From the NCBI RefSeq assembly GCF_041146875.1, contig NZ_JBFRXP010000002.1:124001-188000 (forward strand): 64,000 nt of DNA, read 5' to 3'. How positions within the stretch are numbered: position 1 is the first letter of the stretch; each line of letters opens with the position of its first letter. The notes under the pieces were generated by a model. It saw only the letters and a program-made list of their open reading frames with translations. It was not told where the DNA came from and made no database searches. The position numbers and the translations under genes are program-made. The stretch is from Igneacidithiobacillus sp041146875 (GTDB taxonomy: Bacteria > Pseudomonadota > Gammaproteobacteria > Acidithiobacillales > Acidithiobacillaceae). Of the stretch, positions 43,180 through 52,271 are shown in pieces.

Positions 43180-44256
43180 ATGGCAGAGTTAGAAAAGCAG
43201 CAGGTAGAGCAGGCCCTGAGCAGCATTCACGACCCCTATCTCGGCAAGGATCTTGCCGCTGCCGGGGTCTTGAAAGCGGTGGAGGGGCAGCGCATACGGA
43301 TTGAATTGCCCTATCCGGCGCAGGGTATCGCTGGCAAGTTTGGCGAAGAGATCGCGACAGCCGTCCAGAAAGTTACCGGCGTAAAAGCCGATGTTGAGGT
43401 GCAGCAGAATATTCGCACACATCAGGCGCAGCGTGGCGTCAAACTGCTGGATGGCATCAAAAACATCATCGCCGTTGCCTCGGGTAAGGGTGGCGTTGGC
43501 AAATCCACCACCTCCGTCAACCTGGCCTTGGCCCTCGCGCAAGAAGGCGCCACGGTAGGGATATTGGACGCCGACATTTATGGCCCCAGTCAGCCGCGCA
43601 TGCTGGGCATCGAAGGCAAGCCGACCAGTAAGGATGGAAAAAAGATGGAGCCCATGGAGGGGCACGGCATCAAGGCCATGTCCATCGGCTTCCTGATCGA
43701 TGAGGAAACCCCTATGGTCTGGCGTGGCCCGATGGTTATGCAGGCCCTGGAGCAACTGCTTTCGGACACTCGCTGGGGCGAACTTGACTACCTCGTCATC
43801 GACTTGCCGCCAGGCACCGGCGATACCCAGCTCACCCTGGCGCAAAAGGTGCCGGTCTCTGGTGCTGTCATCGTCACCACGCCACAGGATATCGCCCTTC
43901 TGGATGCCCGCAAGGGTTTGAAAATGTTTGAGAAGGTCGGTGTTCCCATCCTTGGCGTCATCGAGAATATGAGCTTCTACATTTGTCCCAAATGTGGCAA
44001 TGAAGATGACATCTTTGGCCATGGCGGTGGTGCGGCGATGGCCGAGCAGTATGGGGTGGAGTTCCTGGGTGCGGTGCCCCTTGATCGTCGCATCCGCGAT
44101 GAGGCCGATAATGGCGCGCCGACCGTGGTGGCCGCGCCGGACTCTCAGCTGGCCAAGATCTATCGCGAACTGGCACGGCATGTGGCTGGCCGCATTGCCT
44201 TGCAGGCAGTGGACCACAGCCGCAAATTCCCCAAGATTGTGATCGAGAACCGCTAG
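43180..44256 (+). CDS. mrp: Mrp/ApbC-family iron-sulfur carrier ATPase (358 aa)
   Basis: P-loop ATPase that carries Fe-S clusters. An N-terminal MIP18/FSCA-like domain (about 1-90), deviant Walker A ASGKGGVGKSTTSVNLALAL (about 99-118), LGVIENMSFYICPKCG with the cluster-binding CxxC (about 266-271), and the MRP signature DYLVIDLPPGTGD. The final part is typical. Translation likely coupled to dcd, 8 bases downstream. Confidence 0.95.
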   Translation: MAELEKQQVEQALSSIHDPYLGKDLAAAGVLKAVEGQRIRIELPYPAQGIAGKFGEEIATAVQKVTGVKADVEVQQNIRTHQAQRGVKLLDGIKNIIAVASGKGGVGKSTTSVNLALALAQEGATVGILDADIYGPSQPRMLGIEGKPTSKDGKKMEPMEGHGIKAMSIGFLIDEETPMVWRGPMVMQALEQLLSDTRWGELDYLVIDLPPGTGDTQLTLAQKVPVSGAVIVTTPQDIALLDARKGLKMFEKVGVPILGVIENMSFYICPKCGNEDDIFGHGGGAAMAEQYGVEFLGAVPLDRRIRDEADNGAPTVVAAPDSQLAKIYRELARHVAGRIALQAVDHSRKFPKIVIENR

Positions 44257-44264
44257 GAGCTGGG

Positions 44265-44831
44265 ATGGCCATCAAGTCCGACCGCTGGATTCGGCAAATG
44301 GCCGAAGAACAGGGCATGATCGAACCCTTTTCGCCGCAGCAGGTGCGGCAGATCGAGGGGCAGCCAATCATCTCTTACGGGCTTTCCTCTTACGGCTACG
44401 ACATTCGCTGTGCTGGTGAATTCAAGGTCTTCACCAATGTGCGCAGCGCCATTGTTGACCCTAAAAACTTCAGCGAAGACTCTTTTGTAGACTTCACCGG
44501 TGATACCTGCGTCATCCCCCCCAACTCCTTTGCCCTGGCGCGGACGGTGGAATATTTTCGCATCCCGCGCAATGTGCTCACCATCTGCCTAGGCAAATCC
44601 ACCTACGCGCGCTGCGGCATCATTGTCAATGTCACCCCATTCGAGCCGGAATGGGAGGGCTATGTGACTCTGGAGTTCTCCAACACCACCCCACTACCGG
44701 CCAAGATCTACGCCAATGAAGGAGTGGCGCAGGTGCTGTTTTTCGAGTCCGACGAGGTCTGCGAGGTCTCTTACGCCGACCGCAAGGGCAAGTACCAGGG
44801 GCAGCACGGCGTTACCCTACCGCGCGCCTGA
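44265..44831 (+). CDS. dcd: dCTP deaminase (188 aa)
   Basis: Converts dCTP to dUTP for dTTP synthesis. SYGLSSYGYDIRCAGEFKVFTN, PNSFALARTVEYFRIPRNVLTICLGKSTYARCGIIVNVTPFEPEWEGYVTLEFSNT carries the catalytic Glu, and the C-terminal SYADRKGKYQGQHGVTLPR is diagnostic. The dUTPase gene follows a little further right on the opposite strand. Confidence 0.97.
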   Translation: MAIKSDRWIRQMAEEQGMIEPFSPQQVRQIEGQPIISYGLSSYGYDIRCAGEFKVFTNVRSAIVDPKNFSEDSFVDFTGDTCVIPPNSFALARTVEYFRIPRNVLTICLGKSTYARCGIIVNVTPFEPEWEGYVTLEFSNTTPLPAKIYANEGVAQVLFFESDEVCEVSYADRKGKYQGQHGVTLPRA

Positions 44832-44841
44832 CTTTCTGCTA

Positions 44842-45402
44842 CTAATGCCCCTCGCCGCTGGCCTCGTTCTCGGCGCGGGCGTGGCTGCCCTTATGGGTAA
44901 GAAAGAGCGCCAGGGCGACCAGGGCGATACCGAGGGCCAGGTAGAGCAGATCCAGAAAGTTGTTCACATGCATCGACAGGGAGCGCTCAAAGAAGCTGAC
45001 GATCAGGATCATCAGGATGACTTTGGCGAGGCGGTCCTTGAGATCGTCTAAACTGCGGATAAACAGCACGCGCGAGCCCTTGGATTCGCCTGCGACATCG
45101 ATCTTGCTGATAAAGAGCTCATACAGGCCGAGAGAAAAGATTAGCAGGATAGTCGCCAGCAGGTAGCCATCGACAATGCTGACGGCGTGGGCGACCACTT
45201 CCAGATGAAACTCACTGCGTGCCGCGCTGGACAAGCTTGGGCTGGCATACTCGAAGATATGGCCGACCAGGTGCCAGGCGTCGACCGAGGTCATAAAAAA
45301 TACCGCAAAGGCCACGAACATGCTGGCGATGACCGCCAGCAAAACAACAAAGCGGCTATTCCACAGCAGCCACTCAAATACCGCCTCAATTTTTTCGCCC
45401 AT
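44842..45402 (-). CDS. YqhA/UPF0114-family membrane protein (186 aa)
   Basis: Three to four membrane helices: SRFVVLLAVIASMFVAFAVFFM (about 16-37), a helix around 70-95 (VDGYLLATILLIFSLGLYELF), and one at about 140-160. The DxxGY(L/I)-type VDGYLLATILLIFSLGLYELFISKID segment is the family signature. Function unknown. Start ATG at 45402 gives the usual MEKxxE-like N-terminus. It begins 8 bases after dut ends; convergent with dcd. Confidence 0.85.
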   Translation of the reverse strand: MGEKIEAVFEWLLWNSRFVVLLAVIASMFVAFAVFFMTSVDAWHLVGHIFEYASPSLSSAARSEFHLEVVAHAVSIVDGYLLATILLIFSLGLYELFISKIDVAGESKGSRVLFIRSLDDLKDRLAKVILMILIVSFFERSLSMHVNNFLDLLYLALGIALVALALFLTHKGSHARAENEASGEGH

Positions 45403-45410
45403 TCTGTGCC

Positions 45411-45863
45411 TCAGTGTTTTCCGGTGCTGCCAAAACCACCCTCGCCGCGCTCCGTCGCAACAAATTCTTCGACCACGTGCACTTGTGGGCGGAGCACTGG
45501 CACCAGGATCATCTGCGCTACCCTCTCGCCTACGGCAATCGTGAAGGGTTCCCGGCCGCGATTCCACAGGGAAACTTTGAGTGGCCCTTGGTAATCGGCA
45601 TCAATGAGGCCAACTAGATTGCCTAGCACGAGTCCCTTATGCCCGAGTCCGGAGCGAGGAAGGAGCAGGGCGGCAACGCCGGGATCGCCGATGTGCATGG
45701 CGAAGCCCGCTGAAACCAGGGCCGCTTCTCCCGGAGCCAGGGTTAGGGGCGCGTCTATGCAGGCACGTAAGTCCATGCCCGCCGCGGCATCACTGGCGTA
45801 GTGGGGAAGGGGCCAGTCCTGGCCGAGGCGGGGGTCGAGGATGCGAATAGCGAGCTTTTCCAT
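45411..45863 (-). CDS. dut: dUTP diphosphatase (150 aa)
   Basis: Hydrolyses dUTP to dUMP. AAAGMDLRACI (motif 1), LLLPRSGLGHKGLVLGNLVGLIDADYQG (motifs 2-3), VGERVAQMILVP (motif 4) and the C-terminal RGEGGFGSTGKH (motif 5). It directly abuts coaBC (start 45863, coaBC ends 45864), as in many proteobacteria. Confidence 0.97.
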   Translation of the reverse strand: MEKLAIRILDPRLGQDWPLPHYASDAAAGMDLRACIDAPLTLAPGEAALVSAGFAMHIGDPGVAALLLPRSGLGHKGLVLGNLVGLIDADYQGPLKVSLWNRGREPFTIAVGERVAQMILVPVLRPQVHVVEEFVATERGEGGFGSTGKH

Positions 45864-47069
45864 CTAGTTCCTTCCGTGCAAACAGGTGGCGAGATGATGC
45901 AACAGGGCGCGCGCCAGGTCGAGCTTGTTGCTGCGGGGCAGCTCCCAGCGCCGATCTGCGCAAAAGAGCACGGCGGCATTTTCTGTGCCGCCCATGGCAC
46001 CGCTGCGCAGGTCATTGACGACGGCAAAATCCGCCCCCTTGGCACGTAATTTGGCTACGGCGCGCTCCTCGTCATTATGTGTCTCGGCGGCAAAGGCCAA
46101 AATATAGCGCGGGCGTTGTGGGTCGTCGTGCAGGCGGTGGACGATGTCTGGGTTGGCGAGCAGAAATAACTGCTCAGGTAGTTCGCCTTTGCTCTGTTTT
46201 TCCGCAGACGTTTTCGCTGGCCGATGATCAGCAACGGCAGCATTGGCCAGCAAGAGATCAATGCGCGCTGTCTGGACGATGCCCTGGCAGACTGCGAGCA
46301 TCTCCTGCGCTGATTCGACTTCAATCCTCTCAACCCCAGTGGGGCAGGTCAGGGCGTTGGGGCCGCTGACTAGGGTCACTCGGGCGCCGCGTTCAGCAGC
46401 CGCCTGGGCAAGGGCATAGCCCTGGCGGCCGCTCGAACGATTGCTGAGCCCCCGCACCGGGTCCCAGGCCTCCCAGGTCGGCCCAGCAGTGACCAGCACA
46501 TTCCAGCCTGCCCAGGGTTTGGGCGCGAGGGCTAGACGCAGTTGATCGACGACCTCGATCAGTTCCAGCAAGCGCCCGGCGCCGGTTTCGCCACAGGCGA
46601 GATCACCACTCTCAGGTCCAAAGAACGTCACCGCATCGTCACGCAATTGCCGTACATTGCGTTGTGTCGCGGTGTTCTCCCACATAGCGGTGTTCATCGC
46701 TGGCGCCAGGAAGAGAGGCGCGCGGCTGGCAAGCACGATGGTGCTTGGCAGGTCATCGGCGAGGCCCTGCGCCAGGCGTGCCAGGCCGCTCGCCGAAATC
46801 GGAGCGTAGAGCACCGCATCCGCCCAGCGCGCCAGCGCGATATGGTCCATCGCCGCCTCTTCGACGGGAGAGAACAGCGACTGGCGTACCGGCTGCCCAC
46901 TCACTGCCTGCAGGGCCAGTGGCGCAACAAAATCGGCGGCGTGGCTGCTCAACGCCACGCGCAGTTCCGCCCCGCAGCCGCGCAGCAGGCGAATCAGCTC
47001 CGGGGTTTTGTAGGCGGCGATGCTGCCGCCAATCAACAGAAGAATTTTCTTGCCCGCCAGAGGGTCCAT
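45864..47069 (-). CDS. coaBC: Bifunctional phosphopantothenoylcysteine decarboxylase/synthetase CoaBC (401 aa)
   Basis: Two steps of coenzyme A synthesis. CoaC part: LLIGGSIAAYKTPELIRLL, VMDHIALARW (active-site His), LAPAMNTAMWENTATQRN and CGETGAGRLLE. CoaB part: VLVTAGPTWEAWDPVRGLSNRSSGRQGYALAQ and NPDIVHRL. Full length. Divergent from radC. Confidence 0.97.
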   Translation of the reverse strand: MDPLAGKKILLLIGGSIAAYKTPELIRLLRGCGAELRVALSSHAADFVAPLALQAVSGQPVRQSLFSPVEEAAMDHIALARWADAVLYAPISASGLARLAQGLADDLPSTIVLASRAPLFLAPAMNTAMWENTATQRNVRQLRDDAVTFFGPESGDLACGETGAGRLLELIEVVDQLRLALAPKPWAGWNVLVTAGPTWEAWDPVRGLSNRSSGRQGYALAQAAAERGARVTLVSGPNALTCPTGVERIEVESAQEMLAVCQGIVQTARIDLLLANAAVADHRPAKTSAEKQSKGELPEQLFLLANPDIVHRLHDDPQRPRYILAFAAETHNDEERAVAKLRAKGADFAVVNDLRSGAMGGTENAAVLFCADRRWELPRSNKLDLARALLHHLATCLHGRN

Positions 47070-47125
47070 CTTGCCTCGCTTTCTATTACACTACAGGCAA
47101 CTAGGATACGAAAAAGAGGGAGCGT

Positions 47126-47800
47126 ATGGCTATCACCGATTGGCCTGCGGACGAGCGTCCGCGGGAGCGTTTGTTGGCAAAAGGGGCGGAGAGTCTTTCC
47201 GATGCGGAATTGTTGGCGATCTTTTTGCGGGTTGGTGTGCGCGGCAAAAGCGCCGTCGAGCTCGCGCGGGACCTCTTGCAGCGTTTCGGCGGCCTGCGCG
47301 GTTTGCTGACTGCACAGCGAGAGGCCTTTTGTGCCGAGCACGGACTCGGCAACGCCAAGTTTGCGCAGTTGCAGGCAGTTGTGGAGATGGCACGGCGGCA
47401 CCTGGCCGAAAGCTGGAAGCGGGGCGAGGCCCTCGAATCGCCAAGCCGGGTAGCGGAGTACTTGCGCTCCAGCCTGCGCGATCGCGCACGGGAGGTCTTC
47501 GCCGTACTATTTCTCGATCAGCGACATCGCGTCCTGCGCTTTGAGGAGATGTTTCAGGGTACGATCGATAGCGCCAGCGTGCACATTCGCGAGGTCGCCA
47601 AGCGCGCCCTAGAACTCAATGCTGCCGCTCTGATCGTCGCGCACAATCATCCTTCGGGGGTCGCCGAACCCAGTGTTGCCGACCTCCAGCTCACCCGCCG
47701 CTTGGAGGAGGCCTTGCGCCTTTTTGATCTGCGCTTGCTGGATCACTTCATCATCGGTGATGGTGAGCCGCTTTCTCTGCGTGAGGCGGGTGGCTGGTGA
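47126..47800 (+). CDS. radC: RadC/YeeS-family JAB-domain protein (224 aa)
   Basis: N-terminal helix-hairpin-helix domain (about 1-100) and a C-terminal JAB/MPN metalloprotease-like domain with the metal signature AHNHPSGVAEPSVADLQLT (about 171-189). Despite its name a DNA repair role is not established. The stop overlaps the next gene start by 4 bases (GTGA). Confidence 0.95.
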   Translation: MAITDWPADERPRERLLAKGAESLSDAELLAIFLRVGVRGKSAVELARDLLQRFGGLRGLLTAQREAFCAEHGLGNAKFAQLQAVVEMARRHLAESWKRGEALESPSRVAEYLRSSLRDRAREVFAVLFLDQRHRVLRFEEMFQGTIDSASVHIREVAKRALELNAAALIVAHNHPSGVAEPSVADLQLTRRLEEALRLFDLRLLDHFIIGDGEPLSLREAGGW

Positions 47801-48180
47801 AGAAAAATGTACCTCTCTGGCAGCGTGGACGCTATGCGCTCGCTGGTTTGGCGCGTGCCCTGCGCGGGGAGGCCAGCTTTCGTACGGAGATTGGTGCCAG
47901 TGTTTTGGGCGTCGCCCTGCTGTTAGTTACCCGCGCGCCAGTTCTGTGGTGGGCCATGCTCATTCTGCTCATGGCGGCAATTCTCGCAGCCGAGCTGCTC
48001 AATACGGCAATTGAAACTCTGGCTGATCGCGTCAATCCAGAGGTGGATCCGCTCATTGGTTATGCCAAGGACCTCGGTGCAGCAGCGGTATTTGTACTCA
48101 GCGTTGCCGCTATTCTCCTTGCCATTTGTTTGCTTTGGAGCTTTTTTCACGGAGCCGGCGGTTTTGCGCCTCCTCCCTGA
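47797..48180 (+). CDS. dgkA: Diacylglycerol kinase (127 aa)
   Basis: Small trimeric membrane kinase that recycles diacylglycerol from membrane-derived oligosaccharide or LPS metabolism. EASFRTEIGASVLGVALL, ELLNTAIETLADRVNPEVDPLIGYAKDLGAAAV (the conserved E..NTAIE and D..AKD catalytic residues) and three membrane helices. It starts with GTG overlapping the radC stop. Confidence 0.93.
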   Translation: MKKNVPLWQRGRYALAGLARALRGEASFRTEIGASVLGVALLLVTRAPVLWWAMLILLMAAILAAELLNTAIETLADRVNPEVDPLIGYAKDLGAAAVFVLSVAAILLAICLLWSFFHGAGGFAPPP

Positions 48181-48222
48181 TCCGTTTATAGTGAGTATAG
48201 GAATTTTGGGATAACGCAATCT

Positions 48223-48576
48223 ATGGGTATCAACGCGTCACTTACCATCATTGCGATCGCAGCGATCATCGGGCTATTAATTTTTGCGGTGGTCGCGGGG
48301 GTCATCGTACGCACCTTCCTGCGACTGGAGAGGGTGCTTGCGCGAATGGAGCAGGATTTTGCGCCATTGCTTTTCGACGTCAAAGTGATGCTCGTCGAGT
48401 TGCAAAAGATCGTGCGTGGTGGTGGCAAGCAGATGGAACGCGTCGAGTCGACCCTGCGTTATATTGATCGGGAGCTGCGTGCCAGTGTCGATACACTCAC
48501 CGTTCCTATTCAGGAACTTGGACTGTGGGCGCGGGCCGTGCGTGCGGGATGGCGCTACTTTGCGCGCCGTCGATGA
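48223..48576 (+). CDS. DUF948-like single-pass membrane protein (117 aa)
   Basis: One N-terminal membrane helix (about 7-30, SLTIIAIAAIIGLLIFAVVAGVIV), then a helical, amphipathic cytoplasmic part (LERVLARMEQDFAPLLFDVKVMLVELQKIV). Resembles DUF948 proteins, which often sit next to YtxH-like genes, as here. Function unknown. Confidence 0.72.
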   Translation: MGINASLTIIAIAAIIGLLIFAVVAGVIVRTFLRLERVLARMEQDFAPLLFDVKVMLVELQKIVRGGGKQMERVESTLRYIDRELRASVDTLTVPIQELGLWARAVRAGWRYFARRR

Positions 48577-48610
48577 CGCTCCCCATTTCAGCAACGTTTG
48601 GAGGGTACAG

Positions 48611-48976
48611 ATGAAAAACTCAGCAGCAGGTTTTGTGATGGGCTTATTGGTTGGAGCAGCGGCCGGTGTTCTGTTGGCCCCGGCCAGTGGTGCGGAAACG
48701 CGCGACGACCTGCGCCGCAGTATGCAGCGCGGCAGGGAACAACTGCGAGAACTGGAAACTCTGGCGGAAGAGCGTATTACCCGGCTCATCGACGAGATTC
48801 AGGAGAAAACCCAGCAGTTGCTTGCGTCGGGTGGTGAGTTGATGGATGCCAAGCGCCAGGATTTGCAGGAAGCTATTCAAGTCGCGAAGCGGGCCTTGGC
48901 GGAAGAGCGCGAGATCATGCTGCGTTCGCGGCGCGAGCGGCAACTGGAAGCGGAAATCGACCAGTCCGAGGACTAA
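48611..48976 (+). CDS. YtxH-like protein (121 aa)
   Basis: MKNSAAGFVMGLLVGAAAGVLLAPASGAETR is the YtxH signature (Gly-rich membrane helix followed by LLAP.SG.E.R). The rest is a long charged helix likely to form a coiled coil. YtxH proteins are associated with general stress in Bacillus. GGAGGG precedes the ATG at 48611. Probably co-transcribed with the DUF948-like gene. Confidence 0.85.
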   Translation: MKNSAAGFVMGLLVGAAAGVLLAPASGAETRDDLRRSMQRGREQLRELETLAEERITRLIDEIQEKTQQLLASGGELMDAKRQDLQEAIQVAKRALAEEREIMLRSRRERQLEAEIDQSED

Positions 48977-49072
48977 GCGCGCAGTTTTTTATGCGGTAAT
49001 CAATCAAATCATGGTGCAAGGGGCTTCCAGCGTCGTTAAGATAGCGCCAGTTTTCTGTCAAGGAGTAGTACA

Positions 49073-49450
49073 ATGGCTGATAAATTGCTGATGGTTATGG
49101 TCAACACCGATCCTTCCAATCCACAGGAACTGGGTGCACCTTTCTTCCAGGCCACGGTTGCCGCGGCGATGGACTTTGAGGTGGAAGTAGTTCTCACCGC
49201 CCGCGCTGGCGAACTGGCCAAGAAGGGTGTGGCTGACAAGATGTTTGTCATGCCGGGAAGCCCCAAGAGCGTCCACGATTTCATCAAGGATGCGCACGAG
49301 GCTGGCGTGAAGTTCTTCGTTTGCACCCCGACCCTGGAGTTGTGGGATTGTACGAAGGAAGACCTTATCCCCGAGGTGTCGGACGTGGTCGGTGGCGCCT
49401 ATGTCATCGAACAGGCCATGGACGACGATGTCGTTACCTTTACGTATTAA
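49073..49450 (+). CDS. DsrE-family protein (125 aa)
   Basis: DsrE/F-fold protein: LLMVMVNTDPSNPQELGAPFFQATVAAAMDFEVEVVLTARAGELAKKG, then VHDFIKDAHEAGVKFFVCTPTLELWDCTKEDLI. Two Cys residues (about 91 and 99) sit near where DsrE-type sulfur carriers have their reactive Cys. In sulfur oxidisers such proteins transfer sulfane sulfur, but this one stands alone, so a sulfur role is inferred. GGAG precedes the start. 9 bases before hpt. Confidence 0.82.
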   Translation: MADKLLMVMVNTDPSNPQELGAPFFQATVAAAMDFEVEVVLTARAGELAKKGVADKMFVMPGSPKSVHDFIKDAHEAGVKFFVCTPTLELWDCTKEDLIPEVSDVVGGAYVIEQAMDDDVVTFTY

Positions 49451-49459
49451 GTTGACGTC

Positions 49460-50017
49460 ATGACGCCGACCCATCTGGGACCCGCTGAACAGTTGTTCAG
49501 CGCGGAGGCGGTGCAAGCGGCCATCCAGCGGATGGCCGTTGCTATTAATGCGGATCTCGAACCACTGGTACCGCACCGCCCTGTCGTTGTGCTGTCCGTA
49601 CTGTCGGGTGCCATTGTTGTCGTCGGGCAGTTACTTCCTCTTCTGCATTTTCCTCTGCACCTCGATTGTGTACAGGTGAGCCGCTATGGCGACAAGACCC
49701 GCGGTGGGGATTTGTTATGGCGCTTGACGCCGCGCGAGAATTTGCTTGATGCCACAGTACTCATCGTTGATGATATCCTCGATGAGGGGGTGACTCTGTT
49801 GGCTTTGCGGGACTATTGTTTTTCGCAAGGAGCGACGGCAGTGCGTATGGCAGTAATGGTGCGCAAGGATCGTGAGCGCCAGCAGGAAGTGCCCGTCGAC
49901 TATATTGGTTTGGATGTGCCAGATCGTTTCGTCTTTGGCTTTGGCCTTGATGCCCGTGGCCTTGGGCGCAATGCGCCGGGAATATTTGCTCTGTTAGAGG
50001 AAGACGCCCATGGGTAG
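49460..50017 (+). CDS. hpt: Hypoxanthine phosphoribosyltransferase (185 aa)
   Basis: Purine salvage: hypoxanthine plus PRPP gives IMP. VVVLSVLSGAIVVVGQLL and the PRPP motif TVLIVDDILDEGVTLLAL (about 108-125), then DYIGLDVPDRFVFGFGLD near the C-terminus. Its end overlaps the next gene by 8 bases; that gene makes hypoxanthine from methylthioinosine, so the two form a short salvage pathway. Confidence 0.92.
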   Translation: MTPTHLGPAEQLFSAEAVQAAIQRMAVAINADLEPLVPHRPVVVLSVLSGAIVVVGQLLPLLHFPLHLDCVQVSRYGDKTRGGDLLWRLTPRENLLDATVLIVDDILDEGVTLLALRDYCFSQGATAVRMAVMVRKDRERQQEVPVDYIGLDVPDRFVFGFGLDARGLGRNAPGIFALLEEDAHG

Positions 50018-50855
50018 TGTTGGCATCATTGGTGGTAGTGGCCTAACCAAGTTGAAAAATCTGGAGATTCGTCATCGCCGTGTCATTCGCACTCCTTTCG
50101 GCGAGGCGTCCGGGCCTCTTACCTTTGGTGTGCTGAATGGGCGAGAGGTGATCTTCCTTGCTCGTCACGGCTATGGCCATACGATCCCCCCGCATCGGGT
50201 CAACTACCGCGCCAATATCTGGGCCTTGCATCACGTTGGTGTCAGCCATGTGGTCGCGGTCACTGCGGTGGGCGGAGTGACGAAGACAATGCAGTCCGGT
50301 CTCCTGGTCGCGCCGGACCAGCTCATCGATTACACCCACGGTCGGCCGAGCACCTTCTTTGAGGGTGGCGATGCGCAGCAGGTGATTCACATCGACTTTT
50401 CCGAGCCCTATTGCGTTAACGTCCGGCAACGTCTTTTGCAGGGGGCAAAGACGGCGGGAGTGGCCCTGCACGACGGCGGTACCTATGCCGCCACACAAGG
50501 ACCGCGTCTGGAGACGGCAGCAGAAATCCGCCGCATTGAACGCGATGGCGGCGATCTTGTTGGCATGACTGGCTGCCCGGAAGCCGTGTTGGCACGCGAG
50601 ATTGGCCTGTGCTACGCACCCCTGTCGCTGGTAGTGAATCCGGCGGCGGGCAAGTCCGCCGAGCCGATCACTATGGAAGGTATCGACGCGGTAATGCATG
50701 AGGGCATGGAGCGCGTCCGTTCGGTCCTTGCTGCCACGGTGCCGCTGCTGGCAGATTGCCCGCCTTGTGATTGTGGTATGGCGGTCGGACCCGAGGCCCT
50801 CAAGGCCTTGCATCAGGCGCCGCAGGCGCGCAGAAAGACTGCAGTTCAGGGCTAA
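50010..50855 (+). CDS. S-methyl-5'-thioinosine phosphorylase-like (281 aa)
   Basis: Nucleoside phosphorylase of the MTAP/MTIP family: GIIGGSGLTKL, FLARHGYGHTIPPHRVNYRANIWAL, VTAVGGV, DGGTYAATQGPRLETAAEIR and DLVGMTGCPEAVLAREIGLCYAPLSLVVNPAAGKS. In adenine-specific MTAP the purine-contacting segment carries Asp; here it reads VVNPAAG with Asn, as in MTIP and 6-oxopurine enzymes. I therefore favour methylthioinosine phosphorylase over MTAP. Overlap with hpt supports hypoxanthine as the product. Both specificities remain possible. Confidence 0.85.
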   Translation: MGSVGIIGGSGLTKLKNLEIRHRRVIRTPFGEASGPLTFGVLNGREVIFLARHGYGHTIPPHRVNYRANIWALHHVGVSHVVAVTAVGGVTKTMQSGLLVAPDQLIDYTHGRPSTFFEGGDAQQVIHIDFSEPYCVNVRQRLLQGAKTAGVALHDGGTYAATQGPRLETAAEIRRIERDGGDLVGMTGCPEAVLAREIGLCYAPLSLVVNPAAGKSAEPITMEGIDAVMHEGMERVRSVLAATVPLLADCPPCDCGMAVGPEALKALHQAPQARRKTAVQG

Positions 50856-50857
50856 AC

Positions 50858-52216
50858 TCAACGCATCGTCACAAACTCTTCGCTACTCGTGGGGTGGATA
50901 GCGATAGTGTCGTCAAAATCCTGTTTGCGCGCCCCCATGCGAATGGCAACGGCAAAACCCTGTAACATCTCATCCACGCCGTCGCCAATGGCGTGTAGGC
51001 CGACGATGCGTTCGTCGTGGCCGACGGTCACCAGCTTCATGGCGGTGCGCTCGGGCTCCGTTGCGAAGGCGCGCAACAAGGGTACGAAGCGGGGCTGGTA
51101 ACATTTTATCTGCTCGTCCCCGTAGCGTTCCCGCGCTTCGATTTCGCTCATGCCCACGGTTGCGATGGGCGGATGGCTAAAAATCACCGTCGGCGTGAGG
51201 CTGCTGTCCAGATGACGTTCGCTCTGCCCGCCGAAGATACGGTCGGCCAAGCGGCGGCCAGCGGCAATGGCTACTGGGGTCAGGGCCGGCGCGCGAGTGA
51301 TGTCACCTACGGCATAGATGCCATCCACCGCAGTGTTCTGGTATGGGTCGACGGCAATATATCCGTCGCTGTCAACTTGGAGTCCCGCCTCTGCCAGCCC
51401 CAAATCCTGGGTCAGGGGGCGACGACCAATAGCCCAAACGACAGCGTCGAGGCCGCCAAGACAATCGCCCTGCACAAAATCCAGGCAAAATCCTCTATCT
51501 TCCCTGCGCAATTGTGTTACCTGGCGCTGGGCCAGGAGATTGATGCCTTGGACTTGCATAATCTCCATCAGATGCTCGCGGAGCATGGGTTCAAAGCCAT
51601 TGAGAAAATGGTTGCGCCGCATTATCAGTGATACGTCGCTGCCGAGCGCGCGGAATACGCCGGCTAGTTCGACGGCAATATACCCAGCACCAACCACTGC
51701 TACCCGGCGCGGTTGTTGTTCGAGGGCAAAAAAACCATCGGAGTCGATGCCCAACTCGGCACCGGGGATTTCCGGCCAGATCGGAGTGCCACCAGTGGCC
51801 AGCAAAATCTTTGGCGCTTTGAGCAGGGTGGTGTTATCGACGCTGACCTGATCCTTGCCTTGCAGCCGACCGTGGCCGCGAAAAAGCTCTACCTTGTTGT
51901 TGTTCAGGCCTTCGGCATAGCGGCTGTTGAGCCTTTGGATATAGGCATCGCGTCGCTCTTTGAACTGGGCCCAGTCAAATTGCCAGGCTTCCCCAGTAAG
52001 CCCATAGCCGTGCGTCAGCTCGTGGCTTGTTGCCAAATGGGCGGCATTCCAGAAGAGCTTTTTGGGTACACAGCCCACATTGACGCAGGTACCGCCGAGC
52101 GGTCCCTCGGCTACTAGCGCCACTCGAGCGCCGTAGGAAGCGGCGCGGTTGGCGGTAGCGATACCGCCGCTGCCGCCACCGATGACGATTAAATCAAAGC
52201 TTGGTTTTATAGACAT
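50858..52216 (-). CDS. gor: Glutathione reductase (452 aa)
   Basis: FAD-dependent NADPH:GSSG reductase. FAD motif LIVIGGGSGGIATANRAASYG, redox disulfide GGTCVNVGCVPKKLFW (about 39-54), NADPH domain VAVVGAGYIAVELAGVFRALG, FAD motif GIYAVGDITRAPALTPVAIAAGR, and the C-terminal HPTSSEEFVTM with the catalytic His. Located just downstream (in its own direction) of the peroxiredoxin-glutaredoxin gene, whose glutaredoxin part needs glutathione. Confidence 0.95.
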   Translation of the reverse strand: MSIKPSFDLIVIGGGSGGIATANRAASYGARVALVAEGPLGGTCVNVGCVPKKLFWNAAHLATSHELTHGYGLTGEAWQFDWAQFKERRDAYIQRLNSRYAEGLNNNKVELFRGHGRLQGKDQVSVDNTTLLKAPKILLATGGTPIWPEIPGAELGIDSDGFFALEQQPRRVAVVGAGYIAVELAGVFRALGSDVSLIMRRNHFLNGFEPMLREHLMEIMQVQGINLLAQRQVTQLRREDRGFCLDFVQGDCLGGLDAVVWAIGRRPLTQDLGLAEAGLQVDSDGYIAVDPYQNTAVDGIYAVGDITRAPALTPVAIAAGRRLADRIFGGQSERHLDSSLTPTVIFSHPPIATVGMSEIEARERYGDEQIKCYQPRFVPLLRAFATEPERTAMKLVTVGHDERIVGLHAIGDGVDEMLQGFAVAIRMGARKQDFDDTIAIHPTSSEEFVTMR

Positions 52217-52271
52217 ATAGCGGCTTCTCCAGGCGGCAGCACAGGGCTGCCGCTATCACCGTAACGAGCCT

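Noticed and set aside
43189..44217. 342-codon minus-strand frame opposite mrp
   Set aside because: His/Gln-rich mirror translation without motifs; mrp is clearly on the plus strand.
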